47,567 bases of DNA, taken from contig NZ_SMKG01000024.1 in assembly GCF_004348525.1 (NCBI RefSeq), positions 1 to 47,567 on the forward strand. Direction: 5' to 3'. Under the pieces are notes generated by a model. That model ran no database searches, was not told the DNA's origin, and saw only the letters and a program-made list of their open reading frames with translations. Source of the stretch: Micromonospora sp. 15K316 (GTDB lineage: Bacteria; Actinomycetota; Actinomycetes; Mycobacteriales; Micromonosporaceae). The position numbers and the translations under genes are program-made. Below, one piece after another: positions 26,273 through 34,439 of the stretch. Every line of letters starts with the position of its first letter. Position 1 is the first letter of the stretch.

Positions 26273-26441
26273 CGGGCTGTCAGCGGCCGTCAGCGTAACG
26301 ACTCGGCAACGTCCGTGAACAGCCCTCACCAGCACATTCACGAAGTCCACTCGCCGGCCCGGCCACGTCACCGCACCTCGGGTGCGACGATGACGGCGGC
26401 AGTCAGGCAAGCATTCCCGCCGACACGAGGTGGAGGTGATT

Positions 26442-26618
26442 ATGACCGTGGCGGTGTTCGACCACGAAGGCCCGTGGACCGAAGAGGAGTACCTCTCCCT
26501 CGGCGAGACGTCCCAGCGCGTCGACTACGTCGAACACTCGGCGACCAAGCGCGACGAGGCACTGGAGCTGACCGAGCCGGTCCGGGCCACGATCCGGCCC
26601 GAAGAGCTGCTGCCCTGA
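26442..26618 (+). pseudogene. Internally deleted Uma2 (DUF820) family gene remnant
   Basis: A 58-residue frame with a good GAGGTGGAGGTGAT ribosome site. The first 28 residues (MTVAVFDHEGPWTEEEYLSL, then GETSQRVDY) match the start of Uma2-family PD-(D/E)XK-like proteins. The last 30 (VEHSATKRDEALELTEPVRA, then TIRPEELLP) match their C-terminus. The usual 120-130 central residues holding the nuclease core are missing, joined in frame at about DY-VE. This is recognised from memory of the family, which is abundant in Micromonosporaceae. It is almost certainly non-functional as a nuclease; a residual peptide could still be made. Confidence 0.7.
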
Positions 26619-26650
26619 CGCAGGTCGGGCCGCTGGCCTAGGGTCGGTCG

Positions 26651-26734
26651 CATGAGCGAGCGCCAGCGAGCGAATCATCAGCACAGGGCGGAAGTGCCTC
26701 ATGCCGGCACGCAGCGCAGCGGAGTGCCGGCATG
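26651..26734 (+). repeat. Intergenic repeat with 11-bp inverted arms ahead of tldD
   Basis: A GAGCGAGCG/GCGAGCGAA-rich stretch (26654-26674) is followed by CATGCCGGCAC (26700-26710), a 13-base spacer and GTGCCGGCATG (26724-26734), a perfect 11-base inverted repeat. TGAGCG follows the second arm. It looks like a mobile or recombining intergenic element of the same flavour as the gene-junction elements. Confidence 0.55.
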
Positions 26735-26760
26735 AGCGATCAACAGATCGAAGCGCGGCC

Positions 26761-28197
26761 GTGAGCGAGTTCGACGCGGCGACCGCAGCCGTGCAGGCCG
26801 CTGTGGACGCCGGCGCGCGGTACGCCGACGCGCGCGTGATGCACCGGAGCTACGAGTCGATGTCGGCGCGCAACGGCGAGATCGAGGAGCTGACCCAGCA
26901 CGAGAGCACGGGCCTGGGCGTACGCGCCCTGGTCGGGTCGAGCTGGGGCTTCTACGCCGTACCCGAGCTCTCCGACGCCGCGGCCCGCGATGCCGGCCGG
27001 CGCGCCGCGCGGATCGCCGCCGCCAGCGCGCGGGTGCCCGGCCCGCCCGTCGACCTGACGCCCACCGAGGCGGCCACCGCGACCTGGGCCTCGCAGTGCC
27101 GGATCGACCCGCTCGGCGTGCCGCTCTCCGACAAGGGCGACCTGCTGGTACGGGCGACCACGACGATGCGGGAGCACGGCGCCGACCTGGCTGAGGGGTT
27201 GTACCAGATCTGGGACACGACCAAGTGGTTCGTCTCCAGCGAGGGGCATCGGATCGACCAGCACATCCGCGAGTGCGGCGGCGGCATCTCCGCCACCTCC
27301 ATCGGCGACGGCGAGACGCAGCGGCGCTCCTACCCCAGCTACCGGGGCCAGTACGGCACCACCGGCTGGGAACTCGTGGAGTCGTTGGACCTGGCCGCGC
27401 ACGCCGCCGGGGTCGCCGAGGAGTCCCGGGCGCTGCTCACCGCTCCCCCATGCCCGGCCGGCGAGACCGACCTGATCCTCGGTGGCGAACAGCTGGCGCT
27501 GCAGATCCACGAGTCGGTGGGGCACGCCATCGAGCTGGACCGGATCCTCGGCTGGGAGGCCGCCTTCGCCGGCACGTCCTGGCTGGACCTCGCCCAGCTC
27601 GGCTCGCTGCGCTACGGCTCCGAGCTGATGAACGTCACCATCGACCCGACCATCCCGGGGGCGCTCGGCAGCTTCGGCTTCGACGACGAGGGCTCCCCCG
27701 CGGTGAAGCGGGACGCGGTCCGCGAGGGCCGCTGGGTGGGCGTGCTCGCCGGCCGGGACTCGGCCGCCGTCGCGGGCCTGGACTACGGCGGGAGCGTACG
27801 GTCCGACGGCTGGGCCCGGCTGCCGATGGTGCGGATGACGAACGTCGGTCTCGAACCCGGTCCGCACACCCTGGAGGAGATCATCGAGGCGACCGACGAC
27901 GGGGTGCTGATGGATCTCAACCGCTCCTGGTCGATCGACGACAAGCGGCTCAACTTCCAGTTCGGCTGCGAGGTCGGCTGGGAGGTGAAGCGGGGCAGGC
28001 GCGGCCGGATGCTGCGCAACCCGACCTACACCGGCATCGGTCCGCTCTTCTGGCGGTCGATGGACATGCTCTCCTCGGAGACCGTCGCCTGGGGGACACC
28101 GAACTGCGGCAAGGGGCAGCCCGGTCAGACCGGGCACACCGGGCATCCGGCCGCGCCGGCGCGCTTCCGCAACGTCCGGGTGGGGGTATCCGCGTGA
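26761..28197 (+). CDS. tldD: TldD/PmbA family metalloprotease, TldD-like subunit
   Basis: A 478-residue TldD-type protein. IHESVGHAIELDR near residue 255 is the HExxxH zinc site of the family, placed in the C-terminal metalloprotease half. The N-terminal half (YADARVMHRSYESMSARNGEIEEL) is the substrate-channelling domain. In E. coli the TldD-TldE heterodimer degrades unfolded peptides and trims microcin B17 and CcdA; here a housekeeping peptide role is inferred. GTG at 26761 fits the family N-terminus; earlier frames lie in repeat sequence. Its stop codon is the TGA that opens the junction element before the partner gene. Confidence 0.9.
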   Translation: MSEFDAATAAVQAAVDAGARYADARVMHRSYESMSARNGEIEELTQHESTGLGVRALVGSSWGFYAVPELSDAAARDAGRRAARIAAASARVPGPPVDLTPTEAATATWASQCRIDPLGVPLSDKGDLLVRATTTMREHGADLAEGLYQIWDTTKWFVSSEGHRIDQHIRECGGGISATSIGDGETQRRSYPSYRGQYGTTGWELVESLDLAAHAAGVAEESRALLTAPPCPAGETDLILGGEQLALQIHESVGHAIELDRILGWEAAFAGTSWLDLAQLGSLRYGSELMNVTIDPTIPGALGSFGFDDEGSPAVKRDAVREGRWVGVLAGRDSAAVAGLDYGGSVRSDGWARLPMVRMTNVGLEPGPHTLEEIIEATDDGVLMDLNRSWSIDDKRLNFQFGCEVGWEVKRGRRGRMLRNPTYTGIGPLFWRSMDMLSSETVAWGTPNCGKGQPGQTGHTGHPAAPARFRNVRVGVSA

Positions 28198-28246
28198 GCG
28201 CGACGAGTGAGCCGGGTCTGCGAGCCCCGCAGTCGCGAACGGAAGG
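28195..28246 (+). repeat. Gene-junction element copy A (between tldD and its partner)
   Basis: It begins TGAGCGCGACGAG, where TGA is the tldD stop, and ends AGTCGCGAACGGAAGG, nine bases before the ATG of the next gene. The TGA-to-ATG distance is 61 bases. The central part (GGGTCTGCGAGCCC) can form a hairpin and is not shared with the other copies. Confidence 0.7.
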
Positions 28247-28255
28247 TGGGTCGGC

Positions 28256-29650
28256 ATGACCGAGCTGGAGCTCGCCGGCCAGGTGGTCGAGCTGGTCCGT
28301 CGCATCGGCGGCCCGGACGCGCAGGCCGAGGCGGTGGTCACCCGGGCGGATCTGGCGTTGACCCGGTTCGCCAACTCCTTCATCCATCAGAACGTCGCCG
28401 AGTCGGGCGTGAGCGTCCGGCTGCGGGTGCACGTCGACGGGCGTACCGCCGCGGGCAACGGCAGCGTGGTGAGCCCGGAGGGGCTGCGCACGCTGGTCGA
28501 GCGGACCCTCGCCGCCGCGCGGCTCTGCCCGCCCGACCCCGCCTGGCCCGGGCTCACCCCGTCCACCCCGACGCCGTCGTCCCGCCCCGTCGACGAGGCC
28601 ACCGCGTACGCCGACCCGGACGAGCGGGCCGAGCGGGTCCGCGCCTTCGTCGACGCGGCCGGTGGGCTGGAGGCGGCCGGCTACTGCCGCACCGCACATC
28701 GTTCGTCGGCGTTCGCGAACAGCGCCGGACACTCGGCGTACGGGCACGCCGTCGAGGCGGCCATGGACGGTATCGCCCGGGCGGGCGGCGCGGACGGGGT
28801 GGCCCGGCTCTGCGCGGACCGGCTGGCCGACATCGACGGCGCCGAGCTGGGTGCCCGGGCGGCGGCGAAGGCCCGGGCGGCGGTGGATCCGGTCGAGCTG
28901 CCACCGGGGCGCTACGAGGTGGTGTTCGAGCCGGCGGCGGTGGCCGACCTGCTCCAGAACCTCTCCTGGTACGGCTTCAACGGCAAGCGCCACGCCGAGC
29001 GGCAGTCGTTCGCCGAGCCGGGCCGGTCACAGTTCGATCCCGCGCTCACCGTCGTCGACGATCCGCTCGGCGCGGTCGACCTGCCGTTCGATGTGGAGGG
29101 AACGCCCCGCCGCCGGTTGACGCTCGTCGAGGCCGGCACCACGACCGCTGTCGTGCACGATCGGCGGACCGCCGCGGATGCGGGTACGCATTCCACGGGG
29201 CACGGCATCGCCGGTGGCGCGAGCTTCGGCCCGATCCCCCGCAACCTGCGGCTGCTCGGACGCGACGGGACAAGCGGCGACGCGGACGGCGCGGTGGGTC
29301 TGCCGACCGTCGGCGCGGTCGCCGACCGGGACACCGCGGCCCTGGTGGCGCAGGTCGAGCGGGGATTGCTGGTCAGCGACCTGTGGTACACCCGGGTGCT
29401 CGACCCGAAGAGCCTGGTGGTGACCGGGCTGACGCGCAACGGGGTCTGGCTGGTCGAGGACGGCGAGGTCACCTCGGCGGTCCGCGACTTCCGGTTCACC
29501 GAGTCGTACCCCCGGGCGTTGGGGCCCGGCCGGGTGCTCGGCGTGGGCCGCGACCCGGTCCGGCAGCCGGACCGGTTGGACGGCGTCTGGTGGGCGGCCC
29601 CACCGCTGCGGCTGGCGGCGTGGAACTTCACCGGGGGCGCCTCCGGCTGA
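28256..29650 (+). CDS. TldD/PmbA family protein, TldE-like subunit
   Basis: A 464-residue partner of the preceding TldD. It has the same two-domain layout (EAVVTRADLALTRFANSFIHQNVAES at the N-terminus, FEPAAVADLLQNLSWYGFNGKRHAERQS where TldD has the zinc site) but lacks the HExxxH motif, as expected of the non-catalytic TldE/PmbA subunit. Adjacent same-strand genes imply a heterodimer. The ATG has GGAAGGTGGG five bases upstream, contributed by the junction element. Slight alternative: an independent PmbA-like paralogue. Confidence 0.88.
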   Translation: MTELELAGQVVELVRRIGGPDAQAEAVVTRADLALTRFANSFIHQNVAESGVSVRLRVHVDGRTAAGNGSVVSPEGLRTLVERTLAAARLCPPDPAWPGLTPSTPTPSSRPVDEATAYADPDERAERVRAFVDAAGGLEAAGYCRTAHRSSAFANSAGHSAYGHAVEAAMDGIARAGGADGVARLCADRLADIDGAELGARAAAKARAAVDPVELPPGRYEVVFEPAAVADLLQNLSWYGFNGKRHAERQSFAEPGRSQFDPALTVVDDPLGAVDLPFDVEGTPRRRLTLVEAGTTTAVVHDRRTAADAGTHSTGHGIAGGASFGPIPRNLRLLGRDGTSGDADGAVGLPTVGAVADRDTAALVAQVERGLLVSDLWYTRVLDPKSLVVTGLTRNGVWLVEDGEVTSAVRDFRFTESYPRALGPGRVLGVGRDPVRQPDRLDGVWWAAPPLRLAAWNFTGGASG

Positions 29651-29963
29651 CCGGCGAGCGCCTCCGGTCGGCGTTCCGGCACTGCTCGGCGACCCCGCCG
29701 TCGTGGTGGGACAGAGACCTTCTTAACATCGTCACATCGATCATCGTGCCGGGGCTCTCGAGCCGGCCGGACACACGGGACGTCGTCTTGGACGGACGGC
29801 AAGCGAAGATCGGCGTAACGTGTGTCACTTAGCTGCGCCGGTACGCCGGTGTGGTCGTTGGTGTGCGCATGACGTGGCAAGCGGGTGCGGTTTCGCCGGT
29901 CCGCGTGCCGACCGGAGGAAGTTCCGCCCGCGCGGGTGCGGGCCCGTCGAGGAGACGACTCGA
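29651..29963 (+). other. Intergenic region upstream of the sdh operon (313 bases)
   Basis: No credible gene. It holds the long leader of the sdh operon and presumably its promoter. Candidates are a TTAACA at 29724-29729 and TTAGCT near 29830 as -10 boxes, neither with a good -35. GTAAC-N4-GTCAC near 29815-29828 is an imperfect inverted repeat that might bind a regulator. Base composition is less GC-rich around 29715-29830 than in the flanking genes, which fits a regulatory stretch. Confidence 0.4.
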
Positions 29964-30770
29964 ATGACATCAACGGCAACGAGGCCGCGGGGAGCGCGGA
30001 CGCGCGCCGCCATCGCGGCGAAGACGTTGCGCACCGACCGCTGGTGGTTCGCCCCACTGATCACCGTCGTCGGACTCACCGCCTGGGTCGCGTACGCGAC
30101 GGTCCGGGTCTACATGCACAAGTGGTACTGGGTCGAGGAGTTCCACTACCTGACCCCGTTCTACTCACCCTGCATCACGGACCGGTGCGTCGAGGGCGCC
30201 GCGCACTTCGGAACGGTCCTCCCCGACTGGTGGATCATCCCGGAGGCCGCGTTCACCCTCCCCTTCCTGCTGCTGTTCCGGCTGACCTGCTACTACTACC
30301 GCAAGGCGTACTACCGGTCGTTCTGGCTCTCGCCCCCGGCCTGCGCGGTACCGGACGGGCACCAGACCTACAGCGGTGAGACCCGCTTCCCGCTGCTCGG
30401 CCAGAACCTGCACCGCTACTTCTTCTACGCCGCCGTGATCATCTCGCTGATCAACAGCTGGGACGCGGTCCTCGCCTTCCACTCGCCGGAGGGCTTCGGC
30501 TTCGGGCTGGGCAACCTGATCCTGATCGGCAACGTGGTGATGCTCTGGGCGTACACCATCTCCTGCCACTCCTGCCGGCACATCATCGGCGGGCGGCTCA
30601 AGCACTTCTCCAAGCACCCGCTGCGCTACCGGGCCTGGACCGGTGTGTCCTGGCTCAACGTCCGGCACATGCAGCTCGCCTGGATCACGCTCGGCACCCT
30701 GGCGCTGACCGACTTCTACGTCATGGCGGTCGCGGCCGAGTGGTTCCCCGACCTGCGGTTCATCAACTAG
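29964..30770 (+). CDS. sdhC: Succinate dehydrogenase/fumarate reductase membrane anchor (cytochrome b-type)
   Basis: A 268-residue integral membrane subunit. About five helices are visible, including WWFAPLITVVGLTAWVAYATV near 30-50 and YFFYAAVIISLINSWDAVLAF and LGNLILIGNVVMLWAYTISC in the second half. Histidines in helices (LHRYFF, CHSCRHIIGG, NVRHMQLAW) are candidate haem ligands. It anchors the flavoprotein and iron-sulfur subunits and passes electrons to the quinone. Size and gene order match the mycobacterial Sdh1 type (Rv0249c-Rv0247c) rather than the separate small SdhC/SdhD pair. The ATG has GAGGAGA eight bases upstream, and sdhA starts 11 bases after its stop. Confidence 0.85.
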   Translation: MTSTATRPRGARTRAAIAAKTLRTDRWWFAPLITVVGLTAWVAYATVRVYMHKWYWVEEFHYLTPFYSPCITDRCVEGAAHFGTVLPDWWIIPEAAFTLPFLLLFRLTCYYYRKAYYRSFWLSPPACAVPDGHQTYSGETRFPLLGQNLHRYFFYAAVIISLINSWDAVLAFHSPEGFGFGLGNLILIGNVVMLWAYTISCHSCRHIIGGRLKHFSKHPLRYRAWTGVSWLNVRHMQLAWITLGTLALTDFYVMAVAAEWFPDLRFIN

Positions 30771-30781
30771 AGGGCCTGGAC

Positions 30782-32698
30782 ATGACGACTACCACTCGTA
30801 TCGAACGACACCACTACGACGTCGTCGTGATCGGTGCCGGCGGCGCCGGCCTGCGCGCGGCGATCGAGGCCCGGCTGGCCGGCAAGAAGACCGCGATCAT
30901 CTCGAAGTCGCTCTTCGGCAAGGCGCACACGGTGATGGCCGAGGGCGGCGCCGCGGCGGCGATGGGCAACGTGAACCCGCGCGACAACTGGCAGGTGCAC
31001 TTCCGCGACACCATGCGCGGCGGGAAGTTCCTGAACAACTTCCGGATGGCCGAGCTGCACGCGAAGGAGTCGCCGCAGCGGATCTGGGAGCTGGAGACCT
31101 ACGGCGCGCTCTTCGACCGCACCAAGACCGGCAAGATCTCCCAGCGCAACTTCGGCGGCCACGAGTACCCGCGACTGGCGCACGTCGGCGACCGTACCGG
31201 CCTGGAGCTGATCCGCACCCTCCAGCAGAAGATCGTCTCGCTCCAGCAGGAGGACAAGCGCGAGTTCGGCTCGTACGACGCCCGGATCCGGGTCTTCGCC
31301 GAGACGACCGTCACCGAGCTGCTGCTCGACGGCGACCGGGTGGCCGGGGCGTTCGGCTACTACCGGGAGTCCGGCGAGTTCGTCCTCTTCGAGGCGCCCG
31401 CGGTGGTGCTCGCCACCGGTGGGGTCGGCCGGTCCTACAAGGTCACCTCGAACTCGTGGGAGTACACCGGGGACGGTCACGCGCTCGCGCTGCGCGCCGG
31501 GGCGAACCTGATCAACATGGAGTTCCTCCAGTTCCACCCGACCGGGATGGTCTGGCCGCCGTCGGTCAAGGGCATCCTGGTCACCGAGTCGGTCCGCGGC
31601 GACGGCGGGGTGCTGCGCAACTCCGAGGGCAAGCGGTTCATGTTCGACTACGTACCCGACGTCTTCCGCAAGCAGTACGCGGAGACCGAGGAGGAGGCGG
31701 ACCGCTGGTACACCGACCCGGACAACAACCGGCGCCCGCCGGAGCTGCTCCCGCGTGACGAGGTGGCCCGGGCCATCAACAGCGAGGTCAAGGCCGGCCG
31801 GGGCACGCCGGCGGGCGGTGTCTTCCTCGACATCGCCAGCCGCAAGTCGGCAGACGAGATCCGCCGGCGGCTGCCGTCGATGTACCACCAGTTCAAGGAG
31901 CTGGCCGACGTCGACATCACCAAGGAGCCGATGGAGGTCGGCCCGACCTGCCACTACGTGATGGGCGGCGTCGAGGTGGAGCCGGACAGCGGGGCGGCGG
32001 TGGGCCACGTACGCGGCCTCTTCGCCGCCGGCGAGGTCTCCGGCGGCATGCACGGCTCCAACCGGCTCGGTGGCAACTCCCTCTCCGACCTGCTGGTCTT
32101 CGGCAAGCGGGCGGGTGGCCACGCCGCCTCGTACGCGGACAGCCTGCCCGAGCGGCCGAAGGTCGCGGTGCAGGCGGTCGAGGCCGCCGTGGAGACGGCG
32201 CTGGCGCCGTTGCAGCGGGACACCGGCGAGAGCCCGTACACCCTCCAGCAGGACCTCCAGGCGGTGATGGGGGATCTGGTCGGCATCATCCGGCGCGAGG
32301 GTGAGCTGGCCGACGCGCTGGTCCGCCTCGCCGAGCTGCGGGAGCGGGTGGCGAAGGTGAGCGCGGCCGGTGGGCGACGCTACAACCCGGGCTGGCACCT
32401 CGCGCTGGACCTGCGCAACATGCTGGTGGTCTCGGAGTGCACCGCGAAGGCGGCGCTGGAGCGGCGGGAGTCGCGCGGCGGGCACACCCGGGAGGACCAC
32501 CCGGCGATGGACCCGCGGTGGCGGCAGGTGAACCTGGTCTGCTCGCTGGAGGGCGACGCGGTGCAGCTGGCCCGCAAGCCGCTGCCGAAGATGCGCCCCG
32601 AGCTGATCGCGCTGTTCGACCGTGCCGAACTGGCCAAGTACCTGACGGATGAGGAACTCGCGGAGTTCGACGCCCTCGCTGAGGAGGCGGGCAACTGA
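30782..32698 (+). CDS. sdhA: Succinate dehydrogenase/fumarate reductase flavoprotein subunit
   Basis: A 638-residue FAD subunit. DVVVIGAGGAGLRAAIEA (13-30) binds the FAD ADP moiety. SLFGKAHTVMAEGGAAAAMG holds His49, the expected covalent FAD attachment site. EFLQFHPTG and GSNRLGGNSLSDLLVFG form the dicarboxylate active site. The enzyme oxidises succinate to fumarate in the TCA cycle, or runs in reverse; the direction cannot be told from sequence. Its TGA overlaps the ATG of sdhB (TGATG), showing translational coupling. The length is normal. Confidence 0.95.
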   Translation: MTTTTRIERHHYDVVVIGAGGAGLRAAIEARLAGKKTAIISKSLFGKAHTVMAEGGAAAAMGNVNPRDNWQVHFRDTMRGGKFLNNFRMAELHAKESPQRIWELETYGALFDRTKTGKISQRNFGGHEYPRLAHVGDRTGLELIRTLQQKIVSLQQEDKREFGSYDARIRVFAETTVTELLLDGDRVAGAFGYYRESGEFVLFEAPAVVLATGGVGRSYKVTSNSWEYTGDGHALALRAGANLINMEFLQFHPTGMVWPPSVKGILVTESVRGDGGVLRNSEGKRFMFDYVPDVFRKQYAETEEEADRWYTDPDNNRRPPELLPRDEVARAINSEVKAGRGTPAGGVFLDIASRKSADEIRRRLPSMYHQFKELADVDITKEPMEVGPTCHYVMGGVEVEPDSGAAVGHVRGLFAAGEVSGGMHGSNRLGGNSLSDLLVFGKRAGGHAASYADSLPERPKVAVQAVEAAVETALAPLQRDTGESPYTLQQDLQAVMGDLVGIIRREGELADALVRLAELRERVAKVSAAGGRRYNPGWHLALDLRNMLVVSECTAKAALERRESRGGHTREDHPAMDPRWRQVNLVCSLEGDAVQLARKPLPKMRPELIALFDRAELAKYLTDEELAEFDALAEEAGN

Positions 32699-33762
32699 TG
32701 GGAAGCAAGCGCCAATTCCGCATCTGGCGGGGCGACGAGGACGGCGGCGACCTGCAGGACTACATGGTCGAGGTGAACGAGGGCGAGGTCGTCCTCGACG
32801 TCATCCACCGGCTCCAGGCCACCGACGCGCCCGACCTGGCCTGCCGGTGGAACTGCAAGGCCGGCAAGTGCGGCTCCTGCTCCATGGAGATCAACGGGAA
32901 GCCGCGGCTGGCCTGCATGACCCGGATGTCGACCTTCGAGCCGGACGAGACGGTGTCGGTCACGCCGCTGCGTACGTTCCCGGTCATCCGGGACCTGGTC
33001 ACCGACGTGTCGTTCAACTACGAGAAGGCCCGGGAGACCCCGGCCTTCGCGCCCCCGGCCGACGTGCCGCCCGGCGACTACCGGATGCAGCAGGTCGACG
33101 TGGAGCGCTCGCAGGAGTTCCGCAAGTGCATCGAGTGTTTCCTCTGCCAGAACGTCTGCCACGTGATCCGCGATCACGAGGAGAACAAGCCGGCCTTCTC
33201 CGGGCCACGGTTCTTCATCCGCGCCGCCGAGCTGGACATGCACCCACTCGACACCCGGACCGACCGCAAGGAGTACGCACAGGCGGAGATGGGCCTGGGC
33301 TACTGCAACATCACCAAGTGCTGCACGGAGGTCTGCCCGGAGCACATCAAGATCACCGACAACGGGATCATCCCCATGAAGGAACGAGCCGTAGACCGCA
33401 GGTACGATCCCCTTGTGTGGCTTGGTAGCAAGATCTTCCGTCGGGGTGAGACGCCCCAGACCAGCGTGACCAGCGCCCGCGCGGCCGGGCCGGCGACGCC
33501 CAGCACCACGCGGGGCGGAGTGCACTCGCACGCCGGCGGCTCGCACGACCCGCAGGCCGAGGCCCAGGCGCAGAGCGGGGTGAACTGGCACCGCGAGGTG
33601 CCGCACCCGACCGCGCCGGCGGTGGACGAGCGGGGCAAGCTGCCGCTCACGGAGCTCACCTTCGACCGGGCCGCCGCGCCGTCGCCGTTCGGTGACGACG
33701 TGACGTTCCCGCTCCCGCCGGAGCACCTGAACTTCGCCCACCCGGAGCAGGACAAGCACTGA
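32698..33762 (+). CDS. sdhB: Succinate dehydrogenase/fumarate reductase iron-sulfur subunit with long C-terminal tail
   Basis: A 354-residue SdhB. The [2Fe-2S] ligands lie in CKAGKCGSC (Cys53, 58, 61) plus Cys73; CIECFLCQNVC (144-154) binds 4Fe-4S, and CNITKCCTEVC (203-213) supplies the 3Fe-4S ligands. The catalytic core ends near residue 250. Another 100 or so residues follow, rich in Pro, His, Ala and Gln (ARAAGPATPSTTRGGVHSHA), low-complexity at first, with a more ordered end. Ordinary SdhB has no such tail. It is the last gene of the operon; a strong hairpin terminator lies 17 bases after its stop. Confidence 0.94.
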   Translation: MGSKRQFRIWRGDEDGGDLQDYMVEVNEGEVVLDVIHRLQATDAPDLACRWNCKAGKCGSCSMEINGKPRLACMTRMSTFEPDETVSVTPLRTFPVIRDLVTDVSFNYEKARETPAFAPPADVPPGDYRMQQVDVERSQEFRKCIECFLCQNVCHVIRDHEENKPAFSGPRFFIRAAELDMHPLDTRTDRKEYAQAEMGLGYCNITKCCTEVCPEHIKITDNGIIPMKERAVDRRYDPLVWLGSKIFRRGETPQTSVTSARAAGPATPSTTRGGVHSHAGGSHDPQAEAQAQSGVNWHREVPHPTAPAVDERGKLPLTELTFDRAAAPSPFGDDVTFPLPPEHLNFAHPEQDKH

Positions 33763-33778
33763 GCACGTCGACGACGAT

Positions 33779-33813
33779 GACGGGGGCCGCGGCACTTGCC
33801 GCCGGCCCCCGTC
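33779..33813 (+). terminator. Terminator of the sdh operon
   Basis: GACGGGGGCC pairs with GGCCCCCGTC and continues as GCGGC/GCCGC with a single bulged C, giving a stem of about 15 pairs and an ACTT loop, followed by CCTTA. Confidence 0.8.
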
Positions 33814-33862
33814 CTTATCGTGCCCGGATGACCGCTTCGCCGGCCCGGCCCACCGGGACGGC

Positions 33863-33887
33863 GCCGTCGCCGTGTCACGGCGACGGC
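33863..33887 (-). terminator. Hairpin downstream of the mutT-like gene
   Basis: GCCGTCGCCGTG and CACGGCGACGGC are perfect 12-base complements with one base between (effective loop TGTCA). It lies 66 bases beyond the stop of the minus-strand NUDIX gene; it may stop that transcript, alongside the sdh terminator facing it. Confidence 0.55.
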
Positions 33888-33952
33888 CTGCCCTTCGCCA
33901 TGCCGTCGTGGCCGCGCACGGGTTCCGGCGTCGACGTCGGCCCGGCCGCCGG

Positions 33953-34393
33953 TCAGTCCCTGGCCAGGAGGGGGCGGAGCGCGGCGACGATGGGGGCGTC
34001 GGCGGGTAGCCACGTCACGGAGCCCAACTCGCCGGCGGAGAGCCAGCGCAGCGCCGAGTGCTCCAGCGGCTGGGGCTGGGCGTCGCCGATCAGGCGGGCG
34101 GCGTACACCTTGAGCACGGAGCGGCCGTGGGCCATCCGCACGTCGCGGCCGACCCGGTCGCCGATCTCCACCTGGACGGCCAACTCCTCGACGCACTCGC
34201 GGACCAGCGCCTCGGGCTCGGACTCCCCCGGTTCGACCTTGCCGCCGGGGAACTCCCACATGCCGGCCACCTCCGGCGGCGCGGAGCGGGCACACGCGAG
34301 CACCCGTCCGTCCCGGATGATCGCCGCGCCGACGATCACCTTGAGGTCCCGCCGTGCGGCCTGCCCGCCGCCACTCGCCCGTTCGGTCTGCAC
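33953..34393 (-). CDS. NUDIX (d)NTP pyrophosphohydrolase, MutT-like
   Basis: A 146-residue NUDIX hydrolase. GGKVEPGESEPEALVRECVEEL is the Nudix box (Gx5Ex7RExxEE) that binds Mg2+. The short protein, KVIVGAAIIRDGRVLACARS and MWEFPGG are typical of MutT/8-oxo-dGTP diphosphatases, which clean oxidised nucleotides; CTP or 5-methyl-CTP hydrolases look similar. The start is set by the family N-terminus, though about 15 residues (MQTERASGGGQAARRD) precede the fold. It is divergent from the pterin-dehydratase-like gene. Confidence 0.9.
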   Translation of the reverse strand: MQTERASGGGQAARRDLKVIVGAAIIRDGRVLACARSAPPEVAGMWEFPGGKVEPGESEPEALVRECVEELAVQVEIGDRVGRDVRMAHGRSVLKVYAARLIGDAQPQPLEHSALRWLSAGELGSVTWLPADAPIVAALRPLLARD

Positions 34394-34439
34394 GGCCGTC
34401 CAGCGTGCCAGATCAATCGGCGGTTTGGGTACCGGAACC

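Noticed and set aside
33763..33952. A gene in the 190 bases between sdhB and the NUDIX gene
   Set aside because: Only two hairpins and an unsupported frame without a ribosome site are present.
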